From Planctomycetaceae bacterium (GTDB taxonomy: Bacteria > Planctomycetota > Planctomycetia > Pirellulales > Pirellulaceae), in contig JAJTFC010000045.1 in the NCBI GenBank assembly GCA_021298315.1, positions 1-64,000 of the forward strand: 64,000 nucleotides of DNA, in the 5' to 3' direction. Positions 1-8,955 of this stretch are shown here, piece after piece. Both the position numbers and the translations under genes were made by a program. Every line of letters starts with the position of its first letter. Position 1 is the stretch's first letter. The notes beneath the pieces are model-generated. The model had not been told where the DNA came from. It did no database searches and saw nothing but the letters and a program-made list of their open reading frames with translations.

Positions 1-415
1 CGAGTGTTGCAGCGGGGCGATCGGGGGATAGATTCCCTAAACCGAGCTGGGCGAGGATATCGGCGGCACGTTGATGCATCGTGCGGCGACGAAGAATTCC
101 GAATCGACTGGGTAGTTTGGCTAAAAAAAGGTTTTCTGCGAGACTCAGCGTTGGCAGGACATTGAGTTCTTGCTGAACGATCTGGATTCCGGTTGCTTGA
201 GCATCGCGTTTATTTTTTGGCGAATATTCTACTCCATCGAGCAGCATTGCACCTTGGGTTGGCCGGATCATACCGGCGATCATTTTGCAAAGGGTGCTTT
301 TGCCAGCCCCATTGGCACCAACAAGGGCGTGAACCTGGCCTTTTTGAAATTCGAGGCTCACCGAGTCGACGGCTCTGGACGCAAAGTCTTTGGTGAGTGA
401 GTCGAGTACTAGCAC
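1..415 (-). CDS. rbsA: Sugar (ribose-type) ABC transporter ATP-binding protein, partial
   Basis: About 138 residues are visible; the gene runs off the left edge. It is the N-terminal nucleotide-binding domain of an RbsA-type ATPase, which powers import of ribose or a similar sugar together with the binding lipoprotein encoded just upstream. The Walker A motif GANGAGKST is complete, and a QQELNVLP segment matches the Q-loop of sugar ATPases of this class. A GTG at 413-415 is the best start: no ATG lies in frame between it and the rbsB stop. The gene begins 27 bases after rbsB, so the two are co-transcribed. The permease (rbsC) and the second ATPase half must lie outside the window. Family assignment is secure; substrate specificity for ribose is inferred from the neighbouring ribokinase. 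Confidence 0.88.
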   Translation of the reverse strand, partial: MLVLDSLTKDFASRAVDSVSLEFQKGQVHALVGANGAGKSTLCKMIAGMIRPTQGAMLLDGVEYSPKNKRDAQATGIQIVQQELNVLPTLSLAENLFLAKLPSRFGILRRRTMHQRAADILAQLGLGNLSPDRPAATL

Positions 416-442
416 GCTGGCGGGAACCTTATAACCAACACG

Positions 443-1438
443 TTACTTAAGATTTTCCGCAGTGATCAGATCGACGGGTGTTTCGTGATCGTCGAGCTTA
501 GCGTTTGGATCTTGGATAAGCTTCAAGGCGACTTCGATTCCAAAGACTGCCAGTTGATCGCCGTGTTGGTCAGCGGTGGCCAACATTTTTCCTTCACGAA
601 TCGCCTCTTGAGCAGCTGAGATATTATCGAACCCGACGACTTGGACATCTGCGGTTTTATTCGCGGCTTTGATCGCAGCAAGGGCCCCTAGGGCCATCGA
701 ATCGTTGGCTGCGAGGATTGCATTGAGATCGGAGTGAGCATTGAGCATGGAGGCTGCGATCGTGTTGGCTTGATTGGTTTCCCAGTTGGCGCTTTGGCTA
801 TCGACGATTTGAATACCAGCGTCCTTCATGGCTTGTTCGAATCCCAGCCTTCGTTGGGTCCCGTTAAAGCTCGTGCGGATTCCCTCGAGCACCGCGACTT
901 TGTCGCCAGCTTTGAGCGATTTTGCGAGATGATCGCCGACGACTTTGGCGCCAAGTAGGTTATTGGGTCCGACGAAGGGCACAGCGAGACCTTCCGCTTT
1001 GAGGATCTGGTCATCGAGTTTATTGTCGATATTGACGACGACCACTCCAGCTTGCTTCGCCCGCCTGAGTACAGGTACGAGGGCTTTGGAATCTGCGGGT
1101 GCGATGACGATCGCTTGCACACCGGCTGCGATCATTTCATCGACGATCGCAGCTTGTCGGGCAAGATCACGTTCATCTTTGATACCGTTGACGATCAACT
1201 CATACTTTTGGGCGTCTTGTGCTTGATGCTTTTTAGCTCCCTGTGCCATGGTCGAAAAGAATTCGTTGGCTAAGGATTTCATCACCAGGGCGACTTTGGG
1301 CTTCTCGGGCATTTTATCTGCACCCGAGCCTTTTTTACCGCCAGCATTGCTTGTGGCTTGACGACTCTCACAACCTGCCATCGATAAACCAACGAGAGTT
1401 AGAAACGAAAAGCAAGCGAACCGAAGAACTTTGGACAT
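443..1438 (-). CDS. rbsB: Ribose/sugar ABC transporter substrate-binding lipoprotein
   Basis: 331 residues, the usual length of a type-1 periplasmic sugar-binding protein (RbsB family). A signal peptide ends in a lipobox (MAGC, Cys23), so the protein should be lipid-anchored on the outer face of the cytoplasmic membrane or in the outer membrane. Two alternating alpha/beta lobes can be followed: KVALVMKSLANEFF near residue 48, IVIAPADSKALVPVL near 110, and the C-terminal VVGFDNISAAQEAI segment typical of ribose/LacI-like folds. It delivers sugar to the RbsA/RbsC transporter. It lies between rbsK (80 bases upstream) and rbsA (27 bases downstream), all on the minus strand, and probably forms one operon. 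Ribose is the most likely ligand because a ribokinase gene is adjacent, but another pentose or an autoinducer-like sugar cannot be excluded. Confidence 0.9.
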   Translation of the reverse strand: MSKVLRFACFSFLTLVGLSMAGCESRQATSNAGGKKGSGADKMPEKPKVALVMKSLANEFFSTMAQGAKKHQAQDAQKYELIVNGIKDERDLARQAAIVDEMIAAGVQAIVIAPADSKALVPVLRRAKQAGVVVVNIDNKLDDQILKAEGLAVPFVGPNNLLGAKVVGDHLAKSLKAGDKVAVLEGIRTSFNGTQRRLGFEQAMKDAGIQIVDSQSANWETNQANTIAASMLNAHSDLNAILAANDSMALGALAAIKAANKTADVQVVGFDNISAAQEAIREGKMLATADQHGDQLAVFGIEVALKLIQDPNAKLDDHETPVDLITAENLK

Positions 1439-1517
1439 GATGGGTTAATCGATGGATGACAGGGAGGATGCGGATAGGAAGCTCAGGAATCATACCAAGG
1501 GGGCGTGAGCAAGGCAC

Positions 1518-2465
1518 CTACAGGCGTGCTCGTACTTGGGCTAAATTCGGAAGAGAGGGTTGGGCACCGCAGACGGTTACGGCATGTGCGGCGGCGGCCG
1601 AGGCGAACAAGCAGGACTCCATGAGGGAGGTACCTTGAGCGATCTGATAAGCCAGGGCCCCGAGGAATGCATCCCCTGCGGCAACGGTATCGACGGCGGT
1701 GACTCGGTGGGCATCGACGGTTTTGATCAGGGGTTTCCCGCCTGGCATCTTGATCGCAGCTACAGCCCCGAGCGAGCCAAGGGTTATGACCGCTTGTTTG
1801 GCTCCTTTGGCCAAAAGTTCTCGAGCCGTCTCGAAAGCTTCGTCCATATTCGAAGGTGGCGATGTTTTGAGCAGGGCGGCAGTTTCGGATTGATTGGGGC
1901 AAATCAGATCGACGTCGAAAAGTTCGTCAGGGAAGTTCTCGGGCGTTGGAGCTGTATTGAGGATCACAGGAATCTGATGTTTGCGGCATAACCTTACGGT
2001 ATGCACGACCGTATCGATCGGAATTTCCAACTGCAGCATGACCAATCCAGCTTGGGCGATCGCCGATTCGGCTTGTTGAACATCATCGACAGATAGGCTA
2101 CCGTTTGCCCCTGGAACGACCATGATCGAGTTCTCGCCTTGATCATCGACCGCGACGATGGCGACTCCGCTGGGGCCTGCTTTGTCAGCAACCCACTCTA
2201 GATCGATTCCTTCTTGTTGAAGATTGGCTTTCAAGGTGGCACCGAATGCATCGGAGCCAACGGCACCGAGCATTCCGACTTTCCCCCCGAGCCTTGCGAC
2301 GGCTACAGCTTGGTTTGCCCCTTTGCCACCCGAGACATATTCAAGACCATGAGCCGTAAGGGTTTGTCCGGGTGCAGGAAGCTTGGTTGTTCGAACCACC
2401 AAGTCCATGTTGATCGAACCGCACACAAGGATTTTTTGATGGAGTGGTTTTTCGGAATCAATCAT
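1518..2465 (-). CDS. rbsK: Ribokinase (PfkB family)
   Basis: 315 residues, standard ribokinase length. It phosphorylates D-ribose to ribose 5-phosphate with ATP, feeding imported ribose into the pentose phosphate pathway. Both PfkB signatures are present: the substrate-binding GGKGANQ at residues 46-52, and DTVAAGDAF near 259-267, in which Asp265 is the catalytic base and the preceding AAG forms the anion hole. The N-terminal NMDLVV segment is the usual ribokinase sugar lid start. The ATG at 2463-2465 overlaps the stop of tsaE by 8 bases, so translation is probably coupled. Downstream, 79 bases separate it from rbsB. The order kinase, binding protein, ATPase is that of a ribose utilisation operon. 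Confidence 0.92.
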   Translation of the reverse strand: MIDSEKPLHQKILVCGSINMDLVVRTTKLPAPGQTLTAHGLEYVSGGKGANQAVAVARLGGKVGMLGAVGSDAFGATLKANLQQEGIDLEWVADKAGPSGVAIVAVDDQGENSIMVVPGANGSLSVDDVQQAESAIAQAGLVMLQLEIPIDTVVHTVRLCRKHQIPVILNTAPTPENFPDELFDVDLICPNQSETAALLKTSPPSNMDEAFETARELLAKGAKQAVITLGSLGAVAAIKMPGGKPLIKTVDAHRVTAVDTVAAGDAFLGALAYQIAQGTSLMESCLFASAAAAHAVTVCGAQPSLPNLAQVRARL

Positions 2466-2964
2466 AGGAGTGTCTCAATTGGTCTTGGACATCAGGTAAC
2501 TTGCTCAAGTTACGCAACAAAACGGTTCTTCTTTGCGACTGAGGGTCTTCGCAGGCCAGTTCGATCCACAGAGTATTTTTGGGCATGCATTCGACGAACC
2601 GATCGGCCCATTCGATAATGGTGATTGCCTGTTGTTCAAAGAGTTCCTCGATGCCTAATTCTAGGAACTCATCGCTGTCGTGGATACGATAGGCATCGAT
2701 ATGGTAGATTTGAGGATGGGTATCGATTGGATGGACAAGCACGAACGTTGGGCTGATGACATCCTCAGGATGAGCCCCAAGGGCTTGGGCAAGGAACTTG
2801 ACCAACTGGGTTTTTCCAGCTCCTAGGGTACCGACAAGTCCGACGGTCCGGGGTAGGTTTGGGGCGAGAGATTTCGCGAGGGATTGGGCAAAGGATCTGC
2901 AATCCTCGAGGTTTTCGAGAATGACTCGGGATGTGTCATCGTTGATCACCTCGGTTTGGATCAT
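2458..2964 (-). CDS. tsaE: tRNA threonylcarbamoyladenosine biosynthesis ATPase TsaE
   Basis: 168 residues from the ATG at 2962-2964. TsaE is the small P-loop ATPase that works with TsaD and TsaB to install threonylcarbamoyladenosine at position 37 of ANN-decoding tRNAs. The Walker A motif GTLGAGKT lies at residues 45-52, followed by the family-typical SPTFVLVH (switch I) and a Walker B-like IIEWADRF segment near the C-terminal third. A longer reading frame exists upstream, but it would overlap the ABC-F gene; the chosen start leaves 4 bases after that gene. Its end overlaps rbsK by 8 bases. The link to ribose genes is positional only. TsaB and TsaD are not in the window. Confidence 0.9.
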   Translation of the reverse strand: MIQTEVINDDTSRVILENLEDCRSFAQSLAKSLAPNLPRTVGLVGTLGAGKTQLVKFLAQALGAHPEDVISPTFVLVHPIDTHPQIYHIDAYRIHDSDEFLELGIEELFEQQAITIIEWADRFVECMPKNTLWIELACEDPQSQRRTVLLRNLSKLPDVQDQLRHSYD

Positions 2965-2968
2965 CGAT

Positions 2969-4774
2969 TTATTCTTCTTCCAGTTGTTCTTGGAGTTCAG
3001 CCCAGCGTGTTTCAGCCGCATCGAGTTCTGCGGAAACCTTTGTCAATTCTTCATGCAGCTTTAAAGCGGCCTGAGGGTCGCTCGATTCCATCAATTGCTG
3101 ATTGATCTCTTTCCTCTGCTGATCCAGTTTGGCGATATTTTTTTCGAGGTTTCCGACTTGTTTTCGGACCGTCCGTTGGTCGATTTGCGGAGCGATTTTG
3201 TTGGGTTGATTTTTTTGGCCTGCTTTGGGGGCGTTGTTCGCTGAAGAGGGCTTTTTGGGAGTTCCACCATGCCGCGTGGATTCGGCGTCATCGATTTCTT
3301 TTTGCACCATGTACATGTAGGCGTCATAGTCACCGCGATATTGGGTGACTTTACCGTCGCGAACCTCGATGTAGGTCGTAGCGACACGCTTGAGGAAGTG
3401 CCGATCGTGGGAGGTAAAGATGACCGTTCCTTGGTAATCGATCAGTGCATCGGCGAGAGCTTCGACCGTCTCGACATCGAGGTGGTTACCGGGTTCGTCG
3501 AGGATAAGTACGTTGGCTTTTCCGAGCAGCAAAGCGGCCATGCACAATCGAGCGCGTTCACCACCGCTTAGGACTCGAACTTTTTTATTGATAGCAGTAC
3601 CGCGAAAGAGCATGGCGCCGGCAGTATCGAGAATCGTTTGGTTTTTAGTTCCTGGGATGGCTTCGTATTCGAGGTGTTCAAGGACGGTTTTGTTTTCAGG
3701 AAGGCTCGTATAGACGTGCTGCGCGTAGGTTCCGAGTTCGCAGCCATAGCCCCATCGGACTTCACCGCTGATCGGTGATAGGGAGCTTACCAGAGTTCTC
3801 AGGAGTGTCGTTTTGCCTTGGCCGTTATCGCCGACGATGGCAGCTCGCGACCCGTGATCGATTTCCAGGCCGACGTTGGTGGCAATGGTTCGATCGGCGT
3901 ATCCGATCGAAAGATCTCGTGTGCGAAGAGCTGGGCCTTGTCGTCGCTCGACCGATGGGGCTCGGATCACCGCGTTGGCATGATCGGCGGCGGATTCTTT
4001 GACCTCGAGGCGTTCGAGCATCTTGCTTTTGGATTTAGCGCGGGTGGCGGTGCTAGCCCGGGCGCGGTTACGATCGATGAAGTCTTGGAGTTGTTTTCGC
4101 TTGGCTGCGATCGAGGCGTTGGTTCTCTGGTCGTGCTCGCGGAGACCTTGTTGGTATTCGAGGTATTCGTCGACTTTTCCTGGGAAGAGGGTCAGTTCGC
4201 CCATGGAAAGATCGAGGGTCGAGTCGCAAGTCGCGTTGAGGAAGGCTCGGTCGTGGGAGACGATCAAGCAGGCTTCTTGGAACGAACGCAGAAAGTGTTC
4301 TAAGAGAATTTGAGTACGAAGGTCCAGGAAGTTTGTCGGTTCGTCAAGCAGTAGCAGGTTGGGTTCATGCAAGAGCAGAGCGGCGAGTTTTACGCGGGTT
4401 TGCCAACCCCCGGAGAGGTTTTGCATCGGGGTTTCGAGCATCTTGCCTTTGATTTCGAATTCACCGGAGACTTCACCGCACTTCCAATCAGGCTGGTTGC
4501 TGTCTCGCATCAGGAATTCCAATGCAGTTTCACCCGGGAGAAATGGGTCATGCTGACGCAGATACCCGATCCTAAGCTTGGGGTGTCGGATGATTTCGCC
4601 TGTGTCGAGTTCATCGTCTCCGAGAATGCACTTCAGGAGAGTGGACTTGCCAGCACCGTTTCGACCGATGAAGCCAACTTTGTTATTTCCACCGAGGGTG
4701 CATTCAGCACCGTCGAGAAGAATTTGATCACCGTAGCGTTTGTGCGCGTTGCGGATCTGTAGCAGAACGGTCAT
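2969..4774 (-). CDS. ABC-F family ATPase (EttA/Uup-like)
   Basis: 601 residues from the ATG at 4772-4774. A longer frame reaches back across the divergent recR start and is unlikely to be used. There are two ATP-binding domains in one chain with no membrane segments, which defines ABC-F proteins that act on the ribosome or on nucleic acid rather than in transport. The first Walker A is GRNGAGKS at residues 37-44, followed by LSGGWQTRVKLAALLL; the second is GDNGQGKT with LSGGERARLCMAALLL. A linker with many Arg and Lys (KRKQLQDFIDRNRARAST) corresponds to the P-site tRNA interaction motif region. The C-terminal 80 residues form a charged coiled coil, as in Uup. It is the first gene of the minus-strand run leading to tsaE and rbsK. 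Which ABC-F subfamily it belongs to cannot be decided by eye. Confidence 0.9.
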   Translation of the reverse strand: MTVLLQIRNAHKRYGDQILLDGAECTLGGNNKVGFIGRNGAGKSTLLKCILGDDELDTGEIIRHPKLRIGYLRQHDPFLPGETALEFLMRDSNQPDWKCGEVSGEFEIKGKMLETPMQNLSGGWQTRVKLAALLLHEPNLLLLDEPTNFLDLRTQILLEHFLRSFQEACLIVSHDRAFLNATCDSTLDLSMGELTLFPGKVDEYLEYQQGLREHDQRTNASIAAKRKQLQDFIDRNRARASTATRAKSKSKMLERLEVKESAADHANAVIRAPSVERRQGPALRTRDLSIGYADRTIATNVGLEIDHGSRAAIVGDNGQGKTTLLRTLVSSLSPISGEVRWGYGCELGTYAQHVYTSLPENKTVLEHLEYEAIPGTKNQTILDTAGAMLFRGTAINKKVRVLSGGERARLCMAALLLGKANVLILDEPGNHLDVETVEALADALIDYQGTVIFTSHDRHFLKRVATTYIEVRDGKVTQYRGDYDAYMYMVQKEIDDAESTRHGGTPKKPSSANNAPKAGQKNQPNKIAPQIDQRTVRKQVGNLEKNIAKLDQQRKEINQQLMESSDPQAALKLHEELTKVSAELDAAETRWAELQEQLEEE

Positions 4775-4906
4775 GAATGCACCAAGCCGACTTGAAAATC
4801 GAAGGGAAGAACCCCTGAAAATTTCACCCATCTTTGGTATGTTATCAACCCCAAAGGGACAGGTTTCGCTAGGGAAATGCGTTTCGACGCGGGGATCAGA
4901 CCATCG

Positions 4907-5506
4907 ATGGCAGAGATATCGCAGTCGGTCACAGAGCTCATCCAGCAATTGGGCCGTTTGCCTGGAATTGGCAAAAAGACGGCTGAACGACTGGCTTACC
5001 ACATCCTTCGGGTGCATGTTTCTGAAGCCATTGCGCTTGCCGATGCGATCCGCAAGGTGCGTGAGAACGTTCGGTACTGTGCAACTTGTTTCAATCTATC
5101 GGAGGATCCGCTTTGCGGAATCTGTATGAGTTCCCAGCGGGACTCGACGATTCTTTGTATTGTCGAGCAGCCTCGCGACTTGATCGCGCTTGAACAGACC
5201 GGCGTGTACAAGGGGATGTACCATGTGCTTTTGGGGCGTATTGCACCGCTTGATGGCATCGGCCCTGATCAATTGACGATCGAATCTCTGGTCGATCGGG
5301 TCCGGACGGGGAATTTCAAAGAGGTGGTTTTGGCGACCAATCCGAATGTCGAAGGGGACGGCACGGCGATGTTCATCTCGAATCAATTGGCTCCATTTCC
5401 TGTCCAACTGACACGTTTGGCCAGGGGCGTAACCAGCGGCAGCGTCTTGGAATTCACCAACAAAGAGATCCTTTCGGATGCTTTGTCGGGGCGACAGAAG
5501 TTTTGA
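4907..5506 (+). CDS. recR: Recombination mediator protein RecR
   Basis: 199 residues from the ATG at 4907, the normal RecR length. An in-frame ATG at 4877 would add 10 residues, but its only purine-rich stretch abuts the start codon. RecR works with RecF and RecO to load RecA at gapped DNA. Visible parts are the N-terminal helix-hairpin-helix (GRLPGIGKKTAERLAYHIL), the zinc finger with Cys58, Cys61, Cys70 and Cys73 (CATC and CGIC), and the Toprim domain starting LCIVEQPRDLIALEQTG, then GPDQLTIESL and ATNPNVEGDGTA. The final GRQKF matches the family C-terminus. It is transcribed away from the ABC-F gene and followed by a strong terminator-like hairpin. dnaX and ybaB, which often precede recR, are absent here. 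Confidence 0.95.
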   Translation: MAEISQSVTELIQQLGRLPGIGKKTAERLAYHILRVHVSEAIALADAIRKVRENVRYCATCFNLSEDPLCGICMSSQRDSTILCIVEQPRDLIALEQTGVYKGMYHVLLGRIAPLDGIGPDQLTIESLVDRVRTGNFKEVVLATNPNVEGDGTAMFISNQLAPFPVQLTRLARGVTSGSVLEFTNKEILSDALSGRQKF

Positions 5507-5537
5507 GTTGTGAGGGTTTTGATGGATCCATCGGCCC

Positions 5538-5572
5538 GAAAAGTGCCCTAAGGATTTGTCTGGGCACTTTTC
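5538..5572 (+). terminator. Rho-independent-type terminator after recR
   Basis: A perfect 11-bp stem (GAAAAGTGCCC with GGGCACTTTTC) encloses a 13-base loop, 31 bases after the recR stop. The right arm ends in four T. It should separate recR transcription from the secreted cytochrome gene that follows. Confidence 0.65.
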
Positions 5573-5655
5573 CGCAGGAGTCCTCTAGAGGACAATACAA
5601 CCCGGTGGGTTCGTCCGCAGTGTGCCTCATGGTTGATGGTTTCGGGGATCGTCCG

Positions 5656-7587
5656 ATGAATAGTTCTAGGTTATGGCTTGGGTCGCTTGTGATTGCACTC
5701 CTTGGTTGGGGTTTGGGCGTTTGCCAAGCCACCGCGCAAGATTTGCAAAAACCGACGGATATCGATTCGGTTCGAGTTGCCGTCAAGCGAGCCGAAGAGT
5801 TGTTCAAAGAGAAGAACTTTGAGCAGAGTGCCAAGTACATCGATATCTGCAATACAAACTTCGTCGATCTAGTCCTCTCTGGAGAAAGAAAGGACATCGC
5901 CGAATGGGAGCGGATCCATCGAAAACTATCGAAGGCCGCTGAAGTTCTCGCGATCGAAGGTGCGGAGATCAGCCCGTTGGCAACGTGGGGGGAGATCTCT
6001 GCGAAGCTCAAGGAGATGAAGGAGGGTTTGAAAAACCCAGCAGGCAAAGACACACCCAAAGACTCCAAACCGAAGTCCGAGGGTATAAGTTTTAGCAAAG
6101 ATGTTGCACCTGTTTTGGTCGAGCACTGTGGAAGATGCCATGTCGATAAGACGACCGGCGGTTTTACCATGCCGACTTACGAAGGTTTGATGAAGGGCTC
6201 TCGGGCCGGCGTGGTGCTCTTTGCAGGAGATCCTGATGGAAGTCCGTTGGTCGAAGCGATGGTCAGTGGCACGATGCCTCCGAGTGGCAACAAAGTACCG
6301 GAGGAGAAAGTCAATGCGATCAAAGCTTGGGTTAAGGCGGGGGCGAAGTTTGATGGCGAGGATCCCAAAGCGAACCTTCGTGTTTTGGTCGGTGGTCCGG
6401 ATGCAAAGCCACCACAGCCGCCCAAGCCGGTGGAAGTCATGGAGCGCACAGGCAAAGAGACGATAAGTTTCTCCAGCGACATTGCACCGATTCTGGTAGC
6501 CAATTGCAATGGTTGCCATTACGGTGGGAATCGCCCCTCGGGAGGATTGAACTTCACCAACTTTGCAGGGCTCTTGCGAGGTGGAATGACTGGAGCGGCC
6601 ATTGAACCCAAGAAAGGCAAGGAAAGCCTGCTTGTGAAAAAGCTCCTGGGTGAGGCCGGCCAGCGCATGCCTGCAGGTGGTCGCCCAGCGCTTAAGCCCG
6701 AAGAGATCGAGAAGATCACCAAGTGGATCGATGAAGGAGCGACGTATGACGGCGGAGAGCGGGATAGCCAACTTGATAGCGTCATCGCTAAGTCTTGGGC
6801 TGCAAAAGCCAGTCACAGCGAATTGATGGACAAGCGAATGTCCAGGGCGCGAGAACGGTGGAAGATCGTCTCACCGACAGTGCTAGCCGAAGAGAAATCC
6901 AATGACGAGTTCCATGTCTTGGGGAACGTAGGTCCTGCGGTTTTGGAGCAGGTCATGGCGGCAGCAGAGACGGCGTCGAAATCGGTCAGGAAACAATATC
7001 GTTTGAACCCTAAAGATCCGATCGTGCGCGGTGGCATAACCATTTACGCGCTCAAGTCGCGGTATGATTACAGCGAATTGGGAAAGATGCTCGAGAAGCG
7101 ATCTTTGCCCCAGGAGTGGTCGTCCCACTGGAAACGCGATGTGCTCGATATGTACATTGCGATCGTTCCCGATAAGTCCAATGCCAAGCTCAACGAGTCT
7201 GCGCTAGTCCAGCAGATAACGAGCGTGTGGATGGCTTCTCACGAAGGCGTACCGAAATGGTTTGCAGATGGGGCAGGTAGAGCCGCGCTGGCCCAAGCCG
7301 TCGGCCCAAACGACGAGCGAGTTAAACCTTGGATTCAAAAAGTTCCGATGGTCGTCGATGAGATCAAGGATGTTAAACCGCTGATGGAGGGCAAACTCAA
7401 CGACGAGGACGAAGCGATCGTCGGGTTTGCGTTGGTGAGGAACATGCAGAGCACCGCGATGAAAAAGCAGTACGATTCGGTCGTCCGAGCCATAAGCAGC
7501 GGATCCTCTTTCGACGATGCTTTTGGTAAGTCCATCGGCCCGATTGAAACATTTCTCAATGCGGCGCTTGGCAAAAAGAAAAAGTAG
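5656..7587 (+). CDS. Secreted protein with two planctomycete cytochrome c domains and a C-terminal peptidase-like region
   Basis: 643 residues from the ATG at 5656, which starts a good signal peptide (LVIALLGWGLGVCQATAQ); an earlier in-frame start would bury it. Residues 30-125 are a helical segment with coiled-coil character. Two cytochrome c modules of the planctomycete type (PSCyt1-like) follow, with heme motifs CGRCH near residue 158 and CNGCH near 284, each followed by a GxMPPSG or RMPAGG methionine that could be the distal heme ligand. The C-terminal 240 residues contain SHEGVPKWFADGAGRAAL. This resembles the second half of peptidase-MA/gluzincin domains, but no HExxH zinc motif precedes it, so the region is probably not an active peptidase. 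Role in periplasmic electron transfer is inferred from the heme motifs; no partner gene is adjacent. Confidence 0.75.
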   Translation: MNSSRLWLGSLVIALLGWGLGVCQATAQDLQKPTDIDSVRVAVKRAEELFKEKNFEQSAKYIDICNTNFVDLVLSGERKDIAEWERIHRKLSKAAEVLAIEGAEISPLATWGEISAKLKEMKEGLKNPAGKDTPKDSKPKSEGISFSKDVAPVLVEHCGRCHVDKTTGGFTMPTYEGLMKGSRAGVVLFAGDPDGSPLVEAMVSGTMPPSGNKVPEEKVNAIKAWVKAGAKFDGEDPKANLRVLVGGPDAKPPQPPKPVEVMERTGKETISFSSDIAPILVANCNGCHYGGNRPSGGLNFTNFAGLLRGGMTGAAIEPKKGKESLLVKKLLGEAGQRMPAGGRPALKPEEIEKITKWIDEGATYDGGERDSQLDSVIAKSWAAKASHSELMDKRMSRARERWKIVSPTVLAEEKSNDEFHVLGNVGPAVLEQVMAAAETASKSVRKQYRLNPKDPIVRGGITIYALKSRYDYSELGKMLEKRSLPQEWSSHWKRDVLDMYIAIVPDKSNAKLNESALVQQITSVWMASHEGVPKWFADGAGRAALAQAVGPNDERVKPWIQKVPMVVDEIKDVKPLMEGKLNDEDEAIVGFALVRNMQSTAMKKQYDSVVRAISSGSSFDDAFGKSIGPIETFLNAALGKKKK

Positions 7588-7641
7588 AAACGCTAGAAAA
7601 CGATCTTCGGAAGAACTTCTGTTCGATGGATCGAAGATGGA

Positions 7642-8031
7642 TTATTTACCGAACATCGGCTGAGCGTACCCGGGTGGGTATCCTGCCGAAGTGGTTCCGG
7701 GAATAGGTTGGCCATAGACGGGAGGCTGCCCGTAAGTTGGTTGTCCGTAGGTCGGTTGCCCATAGGCAGGCTGACCGTAGGTTGGAAGTCCTACGGCGGG
7801 CGGGGGAGCAACACCGGGAGTCATGCCCGAGGGAGCTATCGCGGTTGGAGCAGCAGCAGCGCCTGTGGTCGGATAGGGCTGAGGATAAGCGGGGTAGCCT
7901 GGATAGCTCGGGTAGGGAGTCATTCCTGGGTACTGAGGCTGTGTACAGCTCGTACCTGCGCAACCCGAGAACAGGGCGGTGAATACCAGCATGGTTGCCA
8001 CGTACACAACGGCTTGATTTTGTTTCATCAT
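7642..8031 (-). CDS. Small lipoprotein with YGQP repeats
   Basis: 129 residues. A signal peptide ends at a lipobox (ALFSGC, Cys24), so it is a predicted lipoprotein. The mature part is of low complexity, rich in Pro, Tyr, Gly and Gln: a PYPSYPGYPAYPQPYP block, an Ala/Pro linker, then at least four YGQP units (residues about 88-112). No folded domain is recognisable. Proteins of this kind are common in planctomycetes, but their function is unknown; a surface or cell-wall spacer role is conceivable. It stands alone, convergent with the cytochrome gene 54 bases away. Two adjacent ATG codons (8031 and 8028) could both serve as start. Confidence 0.6.
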   Translation of the reverse strand: MMKQNQAVVYVATMLVFTALFSGCAGTSCTQPQYPGMTPYPSYPGYPAYPQPYPTTGAAAAPTAIAPSGMTPGVAPPPAVGLPTYGQPAYGQPTYGQPTYGQPPVYGQPIPGTTSAGYPPGYAQPMFGK

Positions 8032-8370
8032 GATGCAGCTTTAGGATAAACAAAAGGTAATGGGCAAACCGAGTGTTTGCTATCAGAGCCGATGGTCTAA
8101 GTTTCTCTTGGCCGTGTCTATATCAATTCAATTGGTTCTTCAGCAATTATGGTGGTTGAAACTACTTGAATTCGTGCTCGTACTTGTGCTGGGGTTCCAG
8201 CTTCCATGAAAAGACGATCGACTTGAACCGATTCAGGCGTTTCGAGTTCGAGTGGATGTTGCAATCGGCAGGAGGGATTTGCTAAGGTGCTGATTGCCGA
8301 ATTGGCAGTTGGCGGTATCGGTTTTGGCATGTGAGTTTTTAGGCGAGGTCCGCGACACAAAGGTGATGGA
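8032..8370. other. Intergenic region without recognised feature
   Basis: 339 bases between the divergent lipoprotein and TPR membrane protein genes. It must carry promoters for both. I see no tRNA-like fold, long palindrome or repeat. The open frames here look like chance frames, and none has a convincing ribosome binding site. Confidence 0.4.
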
Positions 8371-8937
8371 ATGGTGCTTGGAATCGCCGCGACAGGATCG
8401 CTAGGTTGGATGATGTATTTCTGGCCTGGTCTATCGCCAGCTTGGAGATCTGGAAGCTTCCGGGGGTTAGCGATCGCTTTGTTGTTTGTGCTTGGGCTAC
8501 AGACGGCCTGGGTTGGCACTTTTATATGGCCTGGGTTGCTGAGTCATTGGGAGGCTCAGATGCTATGGTGGTCGCTGGCCGTATCGGTGATAGGATCGAT
8601 TATTTATCAAACTTTTTACTTGGCGAAGTTGGCAAATAGCGATTTGACTAGGTGCACGAATCGGGTGCTTGAGCAGGCCCAATCGCTTTACTTGCAGGGA
8701 AGTTATTTCGAGGCTGAGGAGTTGCTAGAGCCCCATGTGTCGCAGGGGGAGTGGGATGTAGAGGCAGCGCTTTGGCTTGCTTCGATCTATCGTCGAACGG
8801 GGCGTTTCGAAGCGGCGGTTTTGGTGCTCAAAACCCTAGAATCGCTTGAGCGAGGTGCATGCTGGGCCACAGAGATCGCCCAGGAGCATCGGAAAATCGC
8901 GGAAAGCAAAAGAAACAAACGGCTTGAAAGTCTCTAA
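8371..8937 (+). CDS. Membrane protein with C-terminal TPR-like segment
   Basis: 188 residues. Three hydrophobic segments lie in the first 95 residues: near 1-20, 31-55 (LAIALLFVLGLQTAWVGTFI) and 68-88 (WSLAVSVIGSIIYQTFYLA). A soluble helical part follows with a tetratricopeptide pattern (LYLQGSYFEAEELLEPHV, then ALWLASIYRRTGRFEAAVLVL). The start ATG at 8371 has AAAGGTG about six bases upstream. The function is not known; TPR regions usually bind partner proteins, so this could be a membrane-anchored adaptor. It precedes clpC by 270 bases and is on the same strand, but the gap and a candidate promoter argue against co-transcription. Confidence 0.65.
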   Translation: MVLGIAATGSLGWMMYFWPGLSPAWRSGSFRGLAIALLFVLGLQTAWVGTFIWPGLLSHWEAQMLWWSLAVSVIGSIIYQTFYLAKLANSDLTRCTNRVLEQAQSLYLQGSYFEAEELLEPHVSQGEWDVEAALWLASIYRRTGRFEAAVLVLKTLESLERGACWATEIAQEHRKIAESKRNKRLESL

Positions 8938-8955
8938 AGCCCGTTGATCTGCCGT

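Noticed and set aside
4877-4906. Upstream ATG start for recR
   Set aside because: It adds ten residues that do not match RecR proteins, and its purine-rich stretch abuts the ATG; 4907 gives the family length.
5926-6816. 296-codon minus-strand frame inside the cytochrome gene
   Set aside because: Antisense shadow of the coding strand; Arg/His-rich composition without domain; the plus-strand protein has clear heme motifs.
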